DNA of 64,000 nt from a virus. The stretch spans positions 1 to 64,000 of the IMG/VR virus record IMGVR_UViG_3300037485_001979; one strand, given 5' to 3'. A model generated the notes under the pieces. It made no database searches. It saw only the letters and a program-made list of their open reading frames with translations, and was not told where the DNA came from. Made by a program: the position numbers and the translations under genes. Of the stretch, positions 35,181 through 44,803 are shown piece after piece; position 1 is the stretch's first letter, and the number at the start of each line of letters is the position of its first letter.

Positions 35181-38100
35181 GGTTTCTTACCTCCCGCCAA
35201 GCCCCAAGAACGCAGTTTTAGATCAGTATTGTTGGCTAAGCCAGTCAGGCTCCATCTGCTCGCCTTTGGTTTACCAATGCGGTTTCCAGTCAGATATGCC
35301 AGCAGGGCCTCAAACTGGTCATCGTTGATGCCTTTGAAATAGGGGTCCGAGGCCTCGACACGAGATTTCAAAAAACTGGGCATGAAGTCATGTGCGAGTT
35401 CAAGGCTGTTAAAGAATCTGGCGTTATCAGGGGACTTCATCCACTGCTGCCATTTCCCCTCGTCTGCCGAAGCCTGCCGCATGACTTCCAAGCGCTCCTT
35501 GACCACCTTGGCACGATAATCATCCATCTTCTTGGGATCCGCCTTGATCTGTGCGAGAAGATCTGGATCCGTGGGTGGTGGGATCTCACCACCTGCGTTG
35601 TTCAAGGACTGATATCTCTGGTATGCCCCATAAGCGCCACCACCTAGGACAAGTGCCCCCATGATGGCGCCGGCCTTACCACCCATGAGCATGAGCACGA
35701 GACCCACGGGGATCGCGGCGAGGTCGAGGTTGTACTTTTGCGCCCAGTCCATGCCCTCTTGGGCCTTCGCCTTGGCCTGATCCCATACCGAGGGGGCCTG
35801 AGGAGGCTTCGTGGCATCGGGGCTGGTGGGTGTGGCCTGCGTCGTCGCTGAGACAGTCGTGCTGGTAGCCGTGGTCTGCGGTGCCTGTGTCGACTTCCGC
35901 TTGGCAGCCTGTGATTTCGCCACCGCATCTGACTTTTCCTGCTGGGTCAACGCAGGGGTCCCCGTGTTGCCACCAGTCCCAGGAGGGGGCTGGGGAGCCG
36001 ACGGGGGTGTCTTGATCGAGTTTGTGTACGTCTTCCCCATGTCGCCGGCGTCAGGAGTTGCCGGAGGGGGCTGTGACGTGGGCTGTTTCTGCATCCCCAT
36101 CATATTCTTCGCCCAGTCTATGGCGCCCTCAGCCAGAGGCCTCATCGGCTTCACGACGTTTTCGAGAGGGGTCCCACCATCAGCGGATTCCGCGGCGAGC
36201 TTGCACCCACGCCCCCACACCTTTGCGAAAGCCTTCTTTGGGTTGCCAATTACAGGCGGAGTATTCGAGACAACAGGTTTCACGGGTTGGATCTCCGTAG
36301 GCTTGACCTTAGCGGGTTCTTGGGGTAGGGGAACCACTGGGGCTTTCGGTGCCTCGACTTTAGTAAGATTTTTCCGGTAAGCCTCGTAATCCTTTATGGC
36401 CTGTGCTCGGTTTCCACCTGCTCTCTTGTCCCAGTACGCCGAACTCCAGCTCTGCTCAGCGGGATCCCCTGGTGGCGTCTGTGGTGTCGAGTGACCCCTG
36501 AAGCCGCCTGGGAACATGTCACGGTACACCTTGGGGTTCTCGTGCATGTGAGTGATGACATCCTCCCGGGTCACCGGGCGTGCATTAGCACCCTCACCAA
36601 TGCTCTGAGTGGGTTTTCCATCAGCACCCATGATGTATTCAGGTGCGGGTTGAAAGGGGTCAGGGGCTTCGCCTGCTTTGGCCTGGTGCTGCCGCCAGTA
36701 CGCATCCATGTTCTTGAATGTCTCCGGGGACTTCGCAGCCCAGAACTCGGGGTGCGCGGTCTGATACCTGGATACCCCGGTGAGGTAGAGGCCTGGGTTG
36801 GTAAGCGGGGAGTCGACTTGGTACCCACGACGGATGGCCTCGGGGCTCACCTGCATGATGCGGCCAGTGGTCTTATTGAAAGTCCACGCCGGCGCATTGT
36901 CGCCCTGGGGATCCCACTTCGAGGAGTCAAACCCATAGGCTTGTTCCTTGAACCCCTTGGGGGCCTCCTGGCCCTCGGCGAGGTCATGTGAGTTACCCTT
37001 GGCATCGACGTAGTACCTGCCCTGCACAGCCGGGGGTTCTACTTTATCAAAGCCATACTTCTCTCCAAGTTCCTGTAACAGTTTATTGGTTGCCTCTGGG
37101 TTTACGAAAGTGTTATCTTTGAATCTCTCAAATCCAGCAGCGCCTCCCAGGGTATGGCCGCCTTGAGACCGGACATCCTGGTTCAGGGCGTGCAGGGAAG
37201 CATTGGCACGTGTAAATGGCGCCAGGACTGCCTTGGCCGTGGTCTCCGGGAGTCTGGACAACTTGGCCTGGAAAATGGACTCAGCGTTGGGATCCTTGGG
37301 GTCGATGTCCAGGCGCTGATACGCCGCGGCTTTCGCGGCCTCCCTGCGGTCCTCGAGTACGATGCGTTGGTTCTTCAGGGAGTCACCCCCCATGGAATCA
37401 AACCCGTATCTGGAGTTCATGGGGTTACCGGGTCCCCCGAATGTCTTCCCGCCCCATGAATACTTGTCACTGGTGCGATCGCTGCCCCGGTACTCGACGA
37501 GGAGATCCCCGAGTCCGTTCTTCTTGAGATCATCTACGATCTCTTGTTTTCTCAGCGCACCTCGCTGGAGCATCTTGGGCTTCATGACATCCGTGTAATC
37601 CGTGGTCTTCACCCTGGCCTTGGCCATGATCTGCTCAGGTGTGAGCCCCGTGGAATCCGTGATCAGCTTCGTGGTCTCCGGGGCCCCCAGTGCCTGGATG
37701 TCCTGGGGGTCCATTAGGGTGTCCAGGATACCCTGGACCCCGCGGTGGATGGCATGTGGGGAGTTCCGGGAGATATCGAACCGAGGCTTCTCGCCAAACC
37801 CTGCCCCAGTGGAGAAATCGTTAATCTGCTGTGTCGCCGGCGCAATCGCCGTGGAGGCCTGCGATAGCACTGAGGCGAGTTCGTCGTGGGTCTTCACGGA
37901 CTCCAGGTTATTGACGATGCCATCAGTCTTGGACTGCCAGTGGGCCTGAGCACGTTGCGCCAACTGGTCCTTGTACGCCGCGGGGAGGTGCATGTATAAC
38001 GGACTGGTGTCCAGGGCATCCCGCACCGTTGTCCTCACGCGATCATGAGTCGCCGCAACTGAGGTCCTCGCGATGTCCCTGAGATCACGATCCCCGAGGA

Positions 38101-40882
38101 CATTGAAGAGCCCCCTGAGCTGCCCCGCAGATTTATTCTGTTGTTCCCATGTCGAGGCATCGAGTCCAGGGGGTGCATTACCCCTGGGCTTCGAGGCCCC
38201 CGTGATCCTGGAGATCAAGGAGTCGTAGGGATTCCCGGCGCCTTTACCCAGGGTGTCGATGTCGATGACACCTGTGTTAAACGGCTCGGCTTCCTGCTTC
38301 ATGATGTTGAATGCACGGTCCCCAATCGTGCTCGCCAACATCAATCTGAGATCTGGGGGGAGCCCAGCGAACAATGGGCTGTCTTTAACAGTCCCATTCG
38401 CGAACTCAATGGCCCCCTGCATCAACTTGGCATCCACCAGCATCTTGGCGCCGCGTTTGTACCCGGCACCTAGCATGTTTAACTTGGATTCATCACCAAG
38501 ATTGTTGATATAGTTCTGTTTTCCCTGTCTTACATTAAAGGCTTGGAGAGGGGACAATGCAGTACCCCAGAAACCCATACCATGGCCACCGTTTGCGAAT
38601 GTGTTCTGGGCAACCTGAGCAATCTTCTCGTCTTCGTACCCCGTGGTATCCGTGAGCAGCCCATACGCCCATCTCCCGATATCCAGTGTGGACGAGACAC
38701 CCTCCATGATTACGGCGCCAGCTGCAGTGTTCGCACTCAGAGCACGGATTCCCTTGAGGACAGAAGCTAGTCTAACAGCGGAGGATGCCCCAGCGGCGGC
38801 CCCACTACTCGGAGATCCCGTGAGGACTCTAGCAGTGGATTTCATGCGATCGAGAGCACCAGTGTAAGCCTTCCCTGCAGTAGCCGCGGGGTTCAGCACT
38901 GCGCCTGCAACGGACTTCGTGGCATCAATGGGGTGCCTGACGGTTTGATAAACCTTGTTCAGGATTCCCGTGGGGCTGGCCCCTGGGGGCGCACTGGCCT
39001 TCACGGCATCCTGGGTGGCCTTGTCGAGTCCACGCCACCAGAGCTGCTGGGCACCGAAATGTGCGGACATGTCCAGGGTCTGCTGGCCAATGTTGAGAGC
39101 TGAACTCTTGATCCATTCAGATGTCGGGACATCTACGTTCGTGGGGTTGTTCCACCTGTTATAGATTGCCCCGCCAACGCCGGCTAGGGTGCCCCATAAA
39201 GGCATACCAATAAGGCTACCATTCCTGGACATCAGCGCTGACGCCATTATCCCAGCGTTCTGAGTCACGTTTCCGAAATTATCACGATCACGAAGTTCTC
39301 GATAGAGATCAGACCCGGGTGGAATCTTTTTGTCCAGGATGGAGTTCACCCTGGCCTGGGCTTCCTGCACAGGTAACCCACGAACCTCGTGGAGTGCATC
39401 CTGCATCGCATTGAAGTGGTTGTGATAATTGATGACATTGGGGTCCCCCCCAACAATCCTAGCCCCCTTCTTATCGATCCGGTTTATGTTGAGATCAGTC
39501 GGCATGAATGGGGCTGCTACAGGAGTGCATGCCCCGAGTCTCGGCAAGAATAGTTCAACTGGTACGTCGAGAAAGTTGGAAAGCGAACTAGCGACTTCAG
39601 CGACGGGGCGTGTCCCCGAACTCACCATGTTATGGTGATCTTTGATTGCGCGTAAGGTGTGGTCAACTTGGAGTTGAGCCCGGATCCCAGACTCAGATTT
39701 TACCCTCTCATAAACTCGAGTCGCGGCTGCAACAGCATTATCCAGGAACTCTGGGTTCTTCTCACTCCACTGCTGGATCTCAGCCGGAGTCTCCGGGATC
39801 CCCATCTTGAGGAACTCAGTGGCCATGGTATGCGCGGGGTTCAGGGGATCCCCAGCCGCAGCCTTCATCCCAGTGGTGACATCGGCGATGTAGCCAGCAC
39901 GCAGCTTGGCCCCGAGATTCCGAGATTCCGGGTGATCTGGGTTATCTACGAACGCAGACAACATACCCTCGGGGTTCAGCCCCTTATTCGCGGTGTCCAC
40001 GCGGTACGCCTTCAAGGCGTCGGCAAGATTTGATGGTTTCCCTGTCCTCTCGGATTCAATGATCGCTGCCTGCGCTGACTTCAGGAGCATGTAATCATCG
40101 GTGTTGGGTTCACCATTCTCTAGGTGTAATAAAACTGGAAGTCCAGTTTTCCTATGAGTGTGGTAGTCCACTGCGGTATCAATGATGTCTCTGGCAGTCT
40201 TGTCCGCAGAAGCACGGTTCCAGATGTCACCAGTGGCACCAGTATCGGCTTTCCAGAATCTAATGATTTTATCAGTGGGTGCCCCAGACGCCTTTCCGAC
40301 TTCCCAGGCCTGGGCAGCAAAGTATCTCTTGGCCATCCAGGCCTTCGCGGCCTCGTCAGGATTCGGCCCATCCAGTTTCGGAGGCGGTGCCCATCTGGAA
40401 TCAAACTTGAACTCGCCATCCTTGGCCTGGGCATCACTGGCCAACATGTCGACGTATTGGTCGCGAACCCCAGGTGACAGTGTCTTTGGTATCGCGGCGA
40501 GATCAGGGGTCATCGTGGCGGCACCATCGTTGACCTGCTTGGTGAGCTCCTTCGAGGGAGTCTTGCCGCCTGCGATGGTATCGACGAGATCACTGACCCC
40601 TGGGATCCTCATGGCTCCAATAGAAGTCAGGGCCGCTCGAGCCTTATCTGGGTAATTCTTGATCCAGATGTAACCCGCGGCGCCAAGACCACCGATGGCA
40701 GCCAACCAGATCCATGTATCGGACTTTTCTTCATCCTCGTCGTCATCCGGGGTCCGGGAGTTCGCGGCGAGTTTACGTGTCTTACCATGCCCAAAGAAAT
40801 TGGGCGTGTTATTGCGGAGTTCATCAATAGGAAAATGAGCGCGTCGATTCTTGACGCGCTTGATCTCCGACTTTGGTTTCAT
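35177..40882 (-). CDS. giant 1901-residue membrane-anchored virion protein candidate
   Basis: This is the largest gene in the window; it starts MKPKSEIKRVKNRRAHF and overlaps the portal stop by ATGA. A basic N-terminus is followed by KLAANSRTPDDDEDEEK and one membrane segment at about 57-75. A very long, mostly helical soluble region follows, with Gly-rich linkers around 680-720. Pro/Thr/Gln-rich low complexity covers about 1560-1690, and a second, strong hydrophobic pair lies at about 1717-1750 (LVLMLMGGKAGAIMGALVLG). Size, membrane anchors and position right after the portal gene resemble large internal ejection proteins of other phages, but I see no lysozyme or transglycosylase motif. Function is inferred from layout only. 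Confidence 0.72.
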   Translation of the reverse strand: MKPKSEIKRVKNRRAHFPIDELRNNTPNFFGHGKTRKLAANSRTPDDDEDEEKSDTWIWLAAIGGLGAAGYIWIKNYPDKARAALTSIGAMRIPGVSDLVDTIAGGKTPSKELTKQVNDGAATMTPDLAAIPKTLSPGVRDQYVDMLASDAQAKDGEFKFDSRWAPPPKLDGPNPDEAAKAWMAKRYFAAQAWEVGKASGAPTDKIIRFWKADTGATGDIWNRASADKTARDIIDTAVDYHTHRKTGLPVLLHLENGEPNTDDYMLLKSAQAAIIESERTGKPSNLADALKAYRVDTANKGLNPEGMLSAFVDNPDHPESRNLGAKLRAGYIADVTTGMKAAAGDPLNPAHTMATEFLKMGIPETPAEIQQWSEKNPEFLDNAVAAATRVYERVKSESGIRAQLQVDHTLRAIKDHHNMVSSGTRPVAEVASSLSNFLDVPVELFLPRLGACTPVAAPFMPTDLNINRIDKKGARIVGGDPNVINYHNHFNAMQDALHEVRGLPVQEAQARVNSILDKKIPPGSDLYRELRDRDNFGNVTQNAGIMASALMSRNGSLIGMPLWGTLAGVGGAIYNRWNNPTNVDVPTSEWIKSSALNIGQQTLDMSAHFGAQQLWWRGLDKATQDAVKASAPPGASPTGILNKVYQTVRHPIDATKSVAGAVLNPAATAGKAYTGALDRMKSTARVLTGSPSSGAAAGASSAVRLASVLKGIRALSANTAAGAVIMEGVSSTLDIGRWAYGLLTDTTGYEDEKIAQVAQNTFANGGHGMGFWGTALSPLQAFNVRQGKQNYINNLGDESKLNMLGAGYKRGAKMLVDAKLMQGAIEFANGTVKDSPLFAGLPPDLRLMLASTIGDRAFNIMKQEAEPFNTGVIDIDTLGKGAGNPYDSLISRITGASKPRGNAPPGLDASTWEQQNKSAGQLRGLFNVLGDRDLRDIARTSVAATHDRVRTTVRDALDTSPLYMHLPAAYKDQLAQRAQAHWQSKTDGIVNNLESVKTHDELASVLSQASTAIAPATQQINDFSTGAGFGEKPRFDISRNSPHAIHRGVQGILDTLMDPQDIQALGAPETTKLITDSTGLTPEQIMAKARVKTTDYTDVMKPKMLQRGALRKQEIVDDLKKNGLGDLLVEYRGSDRTSDKYSWGGKTFGGPGNPMNSRYGFDSMGGDSLKNQRIVLEDRREAAKAAAYQRLDIDPKDPNAESIFQAKLSRLPETTAKAVLAPFTRANASLHALNQDVRSQGGHTLGGAAGFERFKDNTFVNPEATNKLLQELGEKYGFDKVEPPAVQGRYYVDAKGNSHDLAEGQEAPKGFKEQAYGFDSSKWDPQGDNAPAWTFNKTTGRIMQVSPEAIRRGYQVDSPLTNPGLYLTGVSRYQTAHPEFWAAKSPETFKNMDAYWRQHQAKAGEAPDPFQPAPEYIMGADGKPTQSIGEGANARPVTREDVITHMHENPKVYRDMFPGGFRGHSTPQTPPGDPAEQSWSSAYWDKRAGGNRAQAIKDYEAYRKNLTKVEAPKAPVVPLPQEPAKVKPTEIQPVKPVVSNTPPVIGNPKKAFAKVWGRGCKLAAESADGGTPLENVVKPMRPLAEGAIDWAKNMMGMQKQPTSQPPPATPDAGDMGKTYTNSIKTPPSAPQPPPGTGGNTGTPALTQQEKSDAVAKSQAAKRKSTQAPQTTATSTTVSATTQATPTSPDATKPPQAPSVWDQAKAKAQEGMDWAQKYNLDLAAIPVGLVLMLMGGKAGAIMGALVLGGGAYGAYQRYQSLNNAGGEIPPPTDPDLLAQIKADPKKMDDYRAKVVKERLEVMRQASADEGKWQQWMKSPDNARFFNSLELAHDFMPSFLKSRVEASDPYFKGINDDQFEALLAYLTGNRIGKPKASRWSLTGLANNTDLKLRSWGLAGGKKP

Positions 40883-42750
40883 TGGGGAGCTCCGCCACCA
40901 GGGGCCTGACCTCCCTGCCCACCCTGGAGAAGCATTTGCTGGCCCTGTGACGAGGCCTGCTGACGTATTTCATCCAGCTTGGCCTTGACGAGGCCATGGA
41001 GATCTTTGTTGCCTTCGCGAAGCGCCTTGAGCTGCTGCTTGCGGTCGTACTCGGGCATCCCGGCTAATTGACCCGCGATCTGCTCGGCCTGGGAAGCCAT
41101 GCCGCCCAGGGTACTCGCATTTGCGCCGCCACCTGCGGGGAGTCCCCCCATAGGAGATCCACCCATGGGCATACCAGGAGGTGGAGGTGCACCGGCACCG
41201 CCTTGCTGCTGGGCCTGCTGTTGCTGCAGCATCGCCGAGGGGCTCTGGGCTCCGGCGAGGGCACTGACAGCTCCCATCTCCTGATCCTTGACCGCCTTGT
41301 CGTCCTGCTCCTTCTGGAGCTCCTGGATAAACTCTTGATGCTTGAAGACTTTCCTGGCCTCGTCGCCGGCGAGGACACCCAGGGGTTCCAGCGCGGTCTG
41401 AGGACTGATCTGATTCGCAGCCATGAGCTGCATGAGAATGTTCTTGCGTTCCTGGTCGTCAGCAATGGTACTCCGCTGAATCCGGACATCGGTTTCCTCG
41501 AGACCAAAGTTGCGTGCGGCAACTTTAACGATCCATTGCAGGATCGAGGTGTACATCGCGGGCACCGCAGACCACGCGGACTCAAACAGACGCAGGGCCA
41601 TCGGAGCCGCCTGTGCTGTCAGTGTCATCTGGTGGTACTCAAGTGGGACATTGCACTGGTTCAAGGATTCCTGCTGACGGAACTTCAACTTGTCCGCGGG
41701 GAGGAGATCCTTGCCCTCACCACCCAGGAACTGGTAGTTCACGGGGTACGGTGCGGTGTGGTAAGACATGGGTTCAGCGCGATGTGCATTGATGATACGA
41801 TTCATACCACCAACGAAGTTGTCCATGCCATGCTGGATCATGGGGTCGTTCTGATTCGCCATTGCTGGAGAAATCAAACGGAGGCCCAGGGTGTAGTCCG
41901 ATGCAATGGCTTGGTCGGCACGGTTCAGGATCTGCTGCAACCAGAATGTCCGGAAGTTGGAGATCGAGGCGGGGACACCCCAGCCACGAGTCCGCATCCC
42001 CGAGATCACGGGTTCATCGACGTGGTAAATCATGTCCTCGTCGAAGAGGAGACGACCATTAACCGCGACGGCCTCGAGGACCTCGATGGGAGTGTCATCA
42101 ATGAAGATGCGGGCCTTCGACATGATGTCTTGACGGAAGTCGTTGGGGATCCTCCACCAAATGTTCTTGCGCTGGGACCAGAAGTTCTGGGCGAGCTCGA
42201 TCTCGAAGGGGGAGTACCGGAGGACACGGATCCGGGAGATATCGGGATCCTTGCGATCCCGGAGCACGAAGTCCTGGGTATTCCCACAGGAAGGGCATGG
42301 CTTCTTGCGGAGCCAGCGGACCCCTCGCTGAGAAGTCAGATCAATGGTGTAATCGACATGCTTGATGGGCTGCTCGAAGTAGCAGTGTGGGCATGACAGG
42401 TTACGCTTGAATGGTAAGTATATGGACAGGAAGCAGTTACCATAACATAGGAAATCGGATCCTGCCGCCTTTAGCTCGCGGCTATAGTTGAGATGCTTCT
42501 GGAAGAGATCCTTGAACTCGGACTCCTCATTCTCGGAGAGTGCCGGGAATTGAACATTGGTAATGAAATGTGCGATGACACGCCCGAAAGCAGAACGATA
42601 GTTGCCATCGGTGAGCCAGAGGTACTGGGCCCACCACATGATGAGCTCATGGTTAGTGGGCATCACCGTGGAGGCATAGTCGAGCCAGGGGACATGGAGT
42701 TGACGTACGGCCTGGCCGCGATCCCCACCATTGACATTGAGATTCGCCAT
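40879..42750 (-). CDS. portal protein
   Basis: A 623-residue protein starting MANLNVNGGDRGQAVRQLHV. It shows the layout I associate with large-phage portals: LCYGNCFLSIYLPFKR (about 101-116), a zinc-ribbon pair (Cys120/Cys123 and Cys152/Cys155), IRVLRYSPFEIE, WWRIPNDFRQDIM, MIYHVDEPVISGM-RTRGWGVP, then FWLQQILNRADQAIASDYTL and RLISPAMANQNDPM. The C-terminal 130 residues are Gln/Gly/Pro/Met-rich and probably flexible. The portal forms the dodecameric DNA channel at one capsid vertex. It is followed directly, with an ATGA overlap, by the giant virion protein gene. No terminase gene was seen next to it. Confidence 0.85.
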   Translation of the reverse strand: MANLNVNGGDRGQAVRQLHVPWLDYASTVMPTNHELIMWWAQYLWLTDGNYRSAFGRVIAHFITNVQFPALSENEESEFKDLFQKHLNYSRELKAAGSDFLCYGNCFLSIYLPFKRNLSCPHCYFEQPIKHVDYTIDLTSQRGVRWLRKKPCPSCGNTQDFVLRDRKDPDISRIRVLRYSPFEIELAQNFWSQRKNIWWRIPNDFRQDIMSKARIFIDDTPIEVLEAVAVNGRLLFDEDMIYHVDEPVISGMRTRGWGVPASISNFRTFWLQQILNRADQAIASDYTLGLRLISPAMANQNDPMIQHGMDNFVGGMNRIINAHRAEPMSYHTAPYPVNYQFLGGEGKDLLPADKLKFRQQESLNQCNVPLEYHQMTLTAQAAPMALRLFESAWSAVPAMYTSILQWIVKVAARNFGLEETDVRIQRSTIADDQERKNILMQLMAANQISPQTALEPLGVLAGDEARKVFKHQEFIQELQKEQDDKAVKDQEMGAVSALAGAQSPSAMLQQQQAQQQGGAGAPPPPGMPMGGSPMGGLPAGGGANASTLGGMASQAEQIAGQLAGMPEYDRKQQLKALREGNKDLHGLVKAKLDEIRQQASSQGQQMLLQGGQGGQAPGGGAPQ

Positions 42751-42762
42751 GGGGTCAGCGCC

Positions 42763-42960
42763 TTATCGGGGGCTCGGGTGGTAGTCGCGTAACAGAGTGG
42801 CCTGAGCACATGAGCGCTGGATGTCTTCGGCGGCGACTTCATCACTTATCCCGACAACAGCGAAAACACGGGAGTTCATACGAATCGCGGTTTCGGCCCC
42901 GGCGTCTTCAGCGATCGCGGCGAGCACGGGTTCCGTCGAGGCATTAGCGCAGTGTGGCAT
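42763..42960 (-). CDS. small unknown protein upstream of portal
   Basis: A 65-residue protein starting MPHCANASTEPVLAAIAEDA at ATG 42960, preceded by GGGA; a TTG four codons earlier is a less likely start. It is soluble with a short helical centre and a C-terminal CAQATLLRDYHPSPR. Its stop lies 12 bases before the portal start, so the two are likely co-translated. Function unknown. The frame is short, so its reality rests on spacing and composition. Confidence 0.55.
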   Translation of the reverse strand: MPHCANASTEPVLAAIAEDAGAETAIRMNSRVFAVVGISDEVAAEDIQRSCAQATLLRDYHPSPR

Positions 42961-43023
42961 AGGAGTTCCCAATCTAGGTAGCAGCGGTGTCCCAGCGTAC
43001 CCCGGGGGGCAAATCGGACAAGG

Positions 43024-43905
43024 CTACTGGGCGACGGGAACAATCACGAAGACGAAATACAGCTTGTTGTCCTTCTCAGCTGACCACCCCCCATAGATGC
43101 ACTGATACGAGTTCGCATCGATCTGGAGTTGTAGAGGTGCCTTGGCACCCGCGGGGTTGGGTTCGTAGATGGTCTCGGCGTCGGCATCATAGATCAGGAT
43201 GATGATGCTGGGACTCAGGATGATGTCGTCGACCTGGGAGCGCACCTTGCTGCCATCTGCGGGCATGAAGACGACACGGCGGCGTGGGGGCTTCGGAGGC
43301 GGCACGTGAACCGCTGGGGTCACCGGGGCTCCACGGGGCACCCGCTCCGCCATCACAGGGGTCTCCTCGGCAATCTTGACCGTAGGGGTCACTGCGCGGA
43401 CTTCACCTGCGTCTCCAACAGTTACCGACTTTGTGGCATTGATGCGACTGCCCCCTGCTGCGGTGCCATCTGAAGCGAACACCTTGGGCTTGAAACCCTC
43501 GGGGTCACTGGGTATCCCAAACTTGTCGACATCGGCATTAGACTGAATCAGGATCGGGCGTTCGGAGAGCCCGAGATCACGGGAGCTCATCACGGCACCC
43601 TTGCCACGTTTCGCGGGGCCATCACCACGTTGGACCTCGACTGCCCTTGGCTTCATGACCACGGTGGCACCATCGGGGAGACCATCCTGGTTCGCGGCGA
43701 GGAGGACTTCCTGTGCGGTTCCCTGAGGATTCGGGGACTGCAGGGTCACGATGCCATCGGCATCTGCACTCTCGGCCACCGATGGCGTCGAGGCCTGGCG
43801 GCGATCAATGTGCTGGTCGAGATGGTACTCGACACGCTCCAGGGGTTCACGTGTTTTGGGAGTAGGGCTCAGCGAGTCCACGGCTGCGTCGAATTCACCT
43901 GGCAT
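43024..43905 (-). CDS. unknown Pro/Val-rich protein with beta C-terminal domain
   Basis: A 293-residue protein. I chose ATG 43905 (MPGEFDAAVDSLSPTPKTRE), preceded by AAGGA, over the longer frame that overlaps the upstream gene. The first 200 residues are charged and probably disordered, with a Pro-rich stretch (HVPPPKPPRRRVVFMP). The last 90 form a beta-like domain (DDIILSPSIIILIYD ... NKLYFVFVIVPVAQ). It lies between the methyltransferase-like gene and the portal region. Function unknown. Confidence 0.66.
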   Translation of the reverse strand: MPGEFDAAVDSLSPTPKTREPLERVEYHLDQHIDRRQASTPSVAESADADGIVTLQSPNPQGTAQEVLLAANQDGLPDGATVVMKPRAVEVQRGDGPAKRGKGAVMSSRDLGLSERPILIQSNADVDKFGIPSDPEGFKPKVFASDGTAAGGSRINATKSVTVGDAGEVRAVTPTVKIAEETPVMAERVPRGAPVTPAVHVPPPKPPRRRVVFMPADGSKVRSQVDDIILSPSIIILIYDADAETIYEPNPAGAKAPLQLQIDANSYQCIYGGWSAEKDNKLYFVFVIVPVAQ

Positions 43906-43939
43906 CTTGTATTCCTTGTACGACAAGGCTAGATGGGGT

Positions 43940-44803
43940 TCACTGAGCGTCAAGCCCTGCTATGTAGCCGTCGAGGTCGCTGCCATTGATCTCGGTGAGT
44001 AAAACACGCTCCCAGAGCACACGGACTCCATTGAGATTCCGCTTGGCTTCTGGGGTGTCACCCTCGAGGTCGGCATAGGGAACGAAGGCATCAAGGGTGC
44101 CCGGATCAGTCTCCTGTGTCGAGACTATCCAGTTGTGGTTCCCTGCCGTATTGGTGTCGAAAGGATGCAACAGTGTGAAGTCCGCGAAGAGGAGGCTGCG
44201 AGGTGCCACCCCAGCGGCGACGAGATCCTGGAGCATGGTCTTCATGGGGTCAATGTTGGGGCGACCAATGATATTGATCCAGATGTTCCGAGTAATCGCG
44301 GCACAGGCCTTGAAGAAGGCGACCTGATCCCCGGTGATCAGAGACTTGCCATCATAGGCGTCGTGGAGGATAAAATCGTAGGGGTAATTGTCACGCGGGC
44401 TCCCCGCGATGAGGGGGATCATGGCGAGGGCATCAGCGGTGAATACCCGAAGACGGCCGGACTCGATGGCAGCATTGACCTCAGGGAATCCTTGCTTGCA
44501 CAAATGGACTGCCACGGGGTCAATTTCGATGACATCGATGCGGACCCCAGGGAAGTTGGTGAGCACGGCGACGGCACCGGCACCACTGCCGAGACCAATC
44601 ATGAGACCTCTCCCCCTTGGGTTCATCGCTGCGGCGGCAAGCCACCCCAGGGTGTACGGGGATGCCGAGACGACACCGGGGCCGCCGTGCTTAGACGGGG
44701 GATCCAGGAACGCGGCACCCTGGACCTGCCCATTGATTCGGAGCTGGCGTGCGCCATTGACGTCGATGACATCGACGACGCCGAACATACCCGGGGCCAT
44801 CAT
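43940..44803 (-). CDS. spermidine-synthase-like SAM-binding enzyme (methyltransferase or aminopropyltransferase fold)
   Basis: A 287-residue protein overlapping the upstream stop by ATGA. It has the Rossmann signature of class I methyltransferases and spermidine synthases: GLMIGLGSGAGAVAVL (about 66-81), VIEIDPVAV (91-99), VFTADALAM (about 120-128) and FILHDAYDGKS (144-154), where an aspartate-rich loop would hold substrate. The YDFILHDAYDG arrangement is closest to polyamine-synthase-like proteins, but the amine-binding residues cannot be confirmed by eye, so it may methylate another substrate. Such a gene inside a virion-type operon is unusual. Candidate roles are polyamine supply for DNA packaging or modification of a virion component. 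Confidence 0.75.
   Translation of the reverse strand: MMAPGMFGVVDVIDVNGARQLRINGQVQGAAFLDPPSKHGGPGVVSASPYTLGWLAAAAMNPRGRGLMIGLGSGAGAVAVLTNFPGVRIDVIEIDPVAVHLCKQGFPEVNAAIESGRLRVFTADALAMIPLIAGSPRDNYPYDFILHDAYDGKSLITGDQVAFFKACAAITRNIWINIIGRPNIDPMKTMLQDLVAAGVAPRSLLFADFTLLHPFDTNTAGNHNWIVSTQETDPGTLDAFVPYADLEGDTPEAKRNLNGVRVLWERVLLTEINGSDLDGYIAGLDAQ

Noticed and set aside
35177-40882. Lysozyme or transglycosylase domain in the giant protein
   Set aside because: I searched for catalytic Glu motifs of lytic transglycosylases, NlpC and lysozyme patterns and saw none that fit.
41068-42396. 442-codon plus-strand frame over the portal gene
   Set aside because: It has low-complexity His/Arg/Leu-rich content and lies wholly antisense to a well-recognised portal gene.
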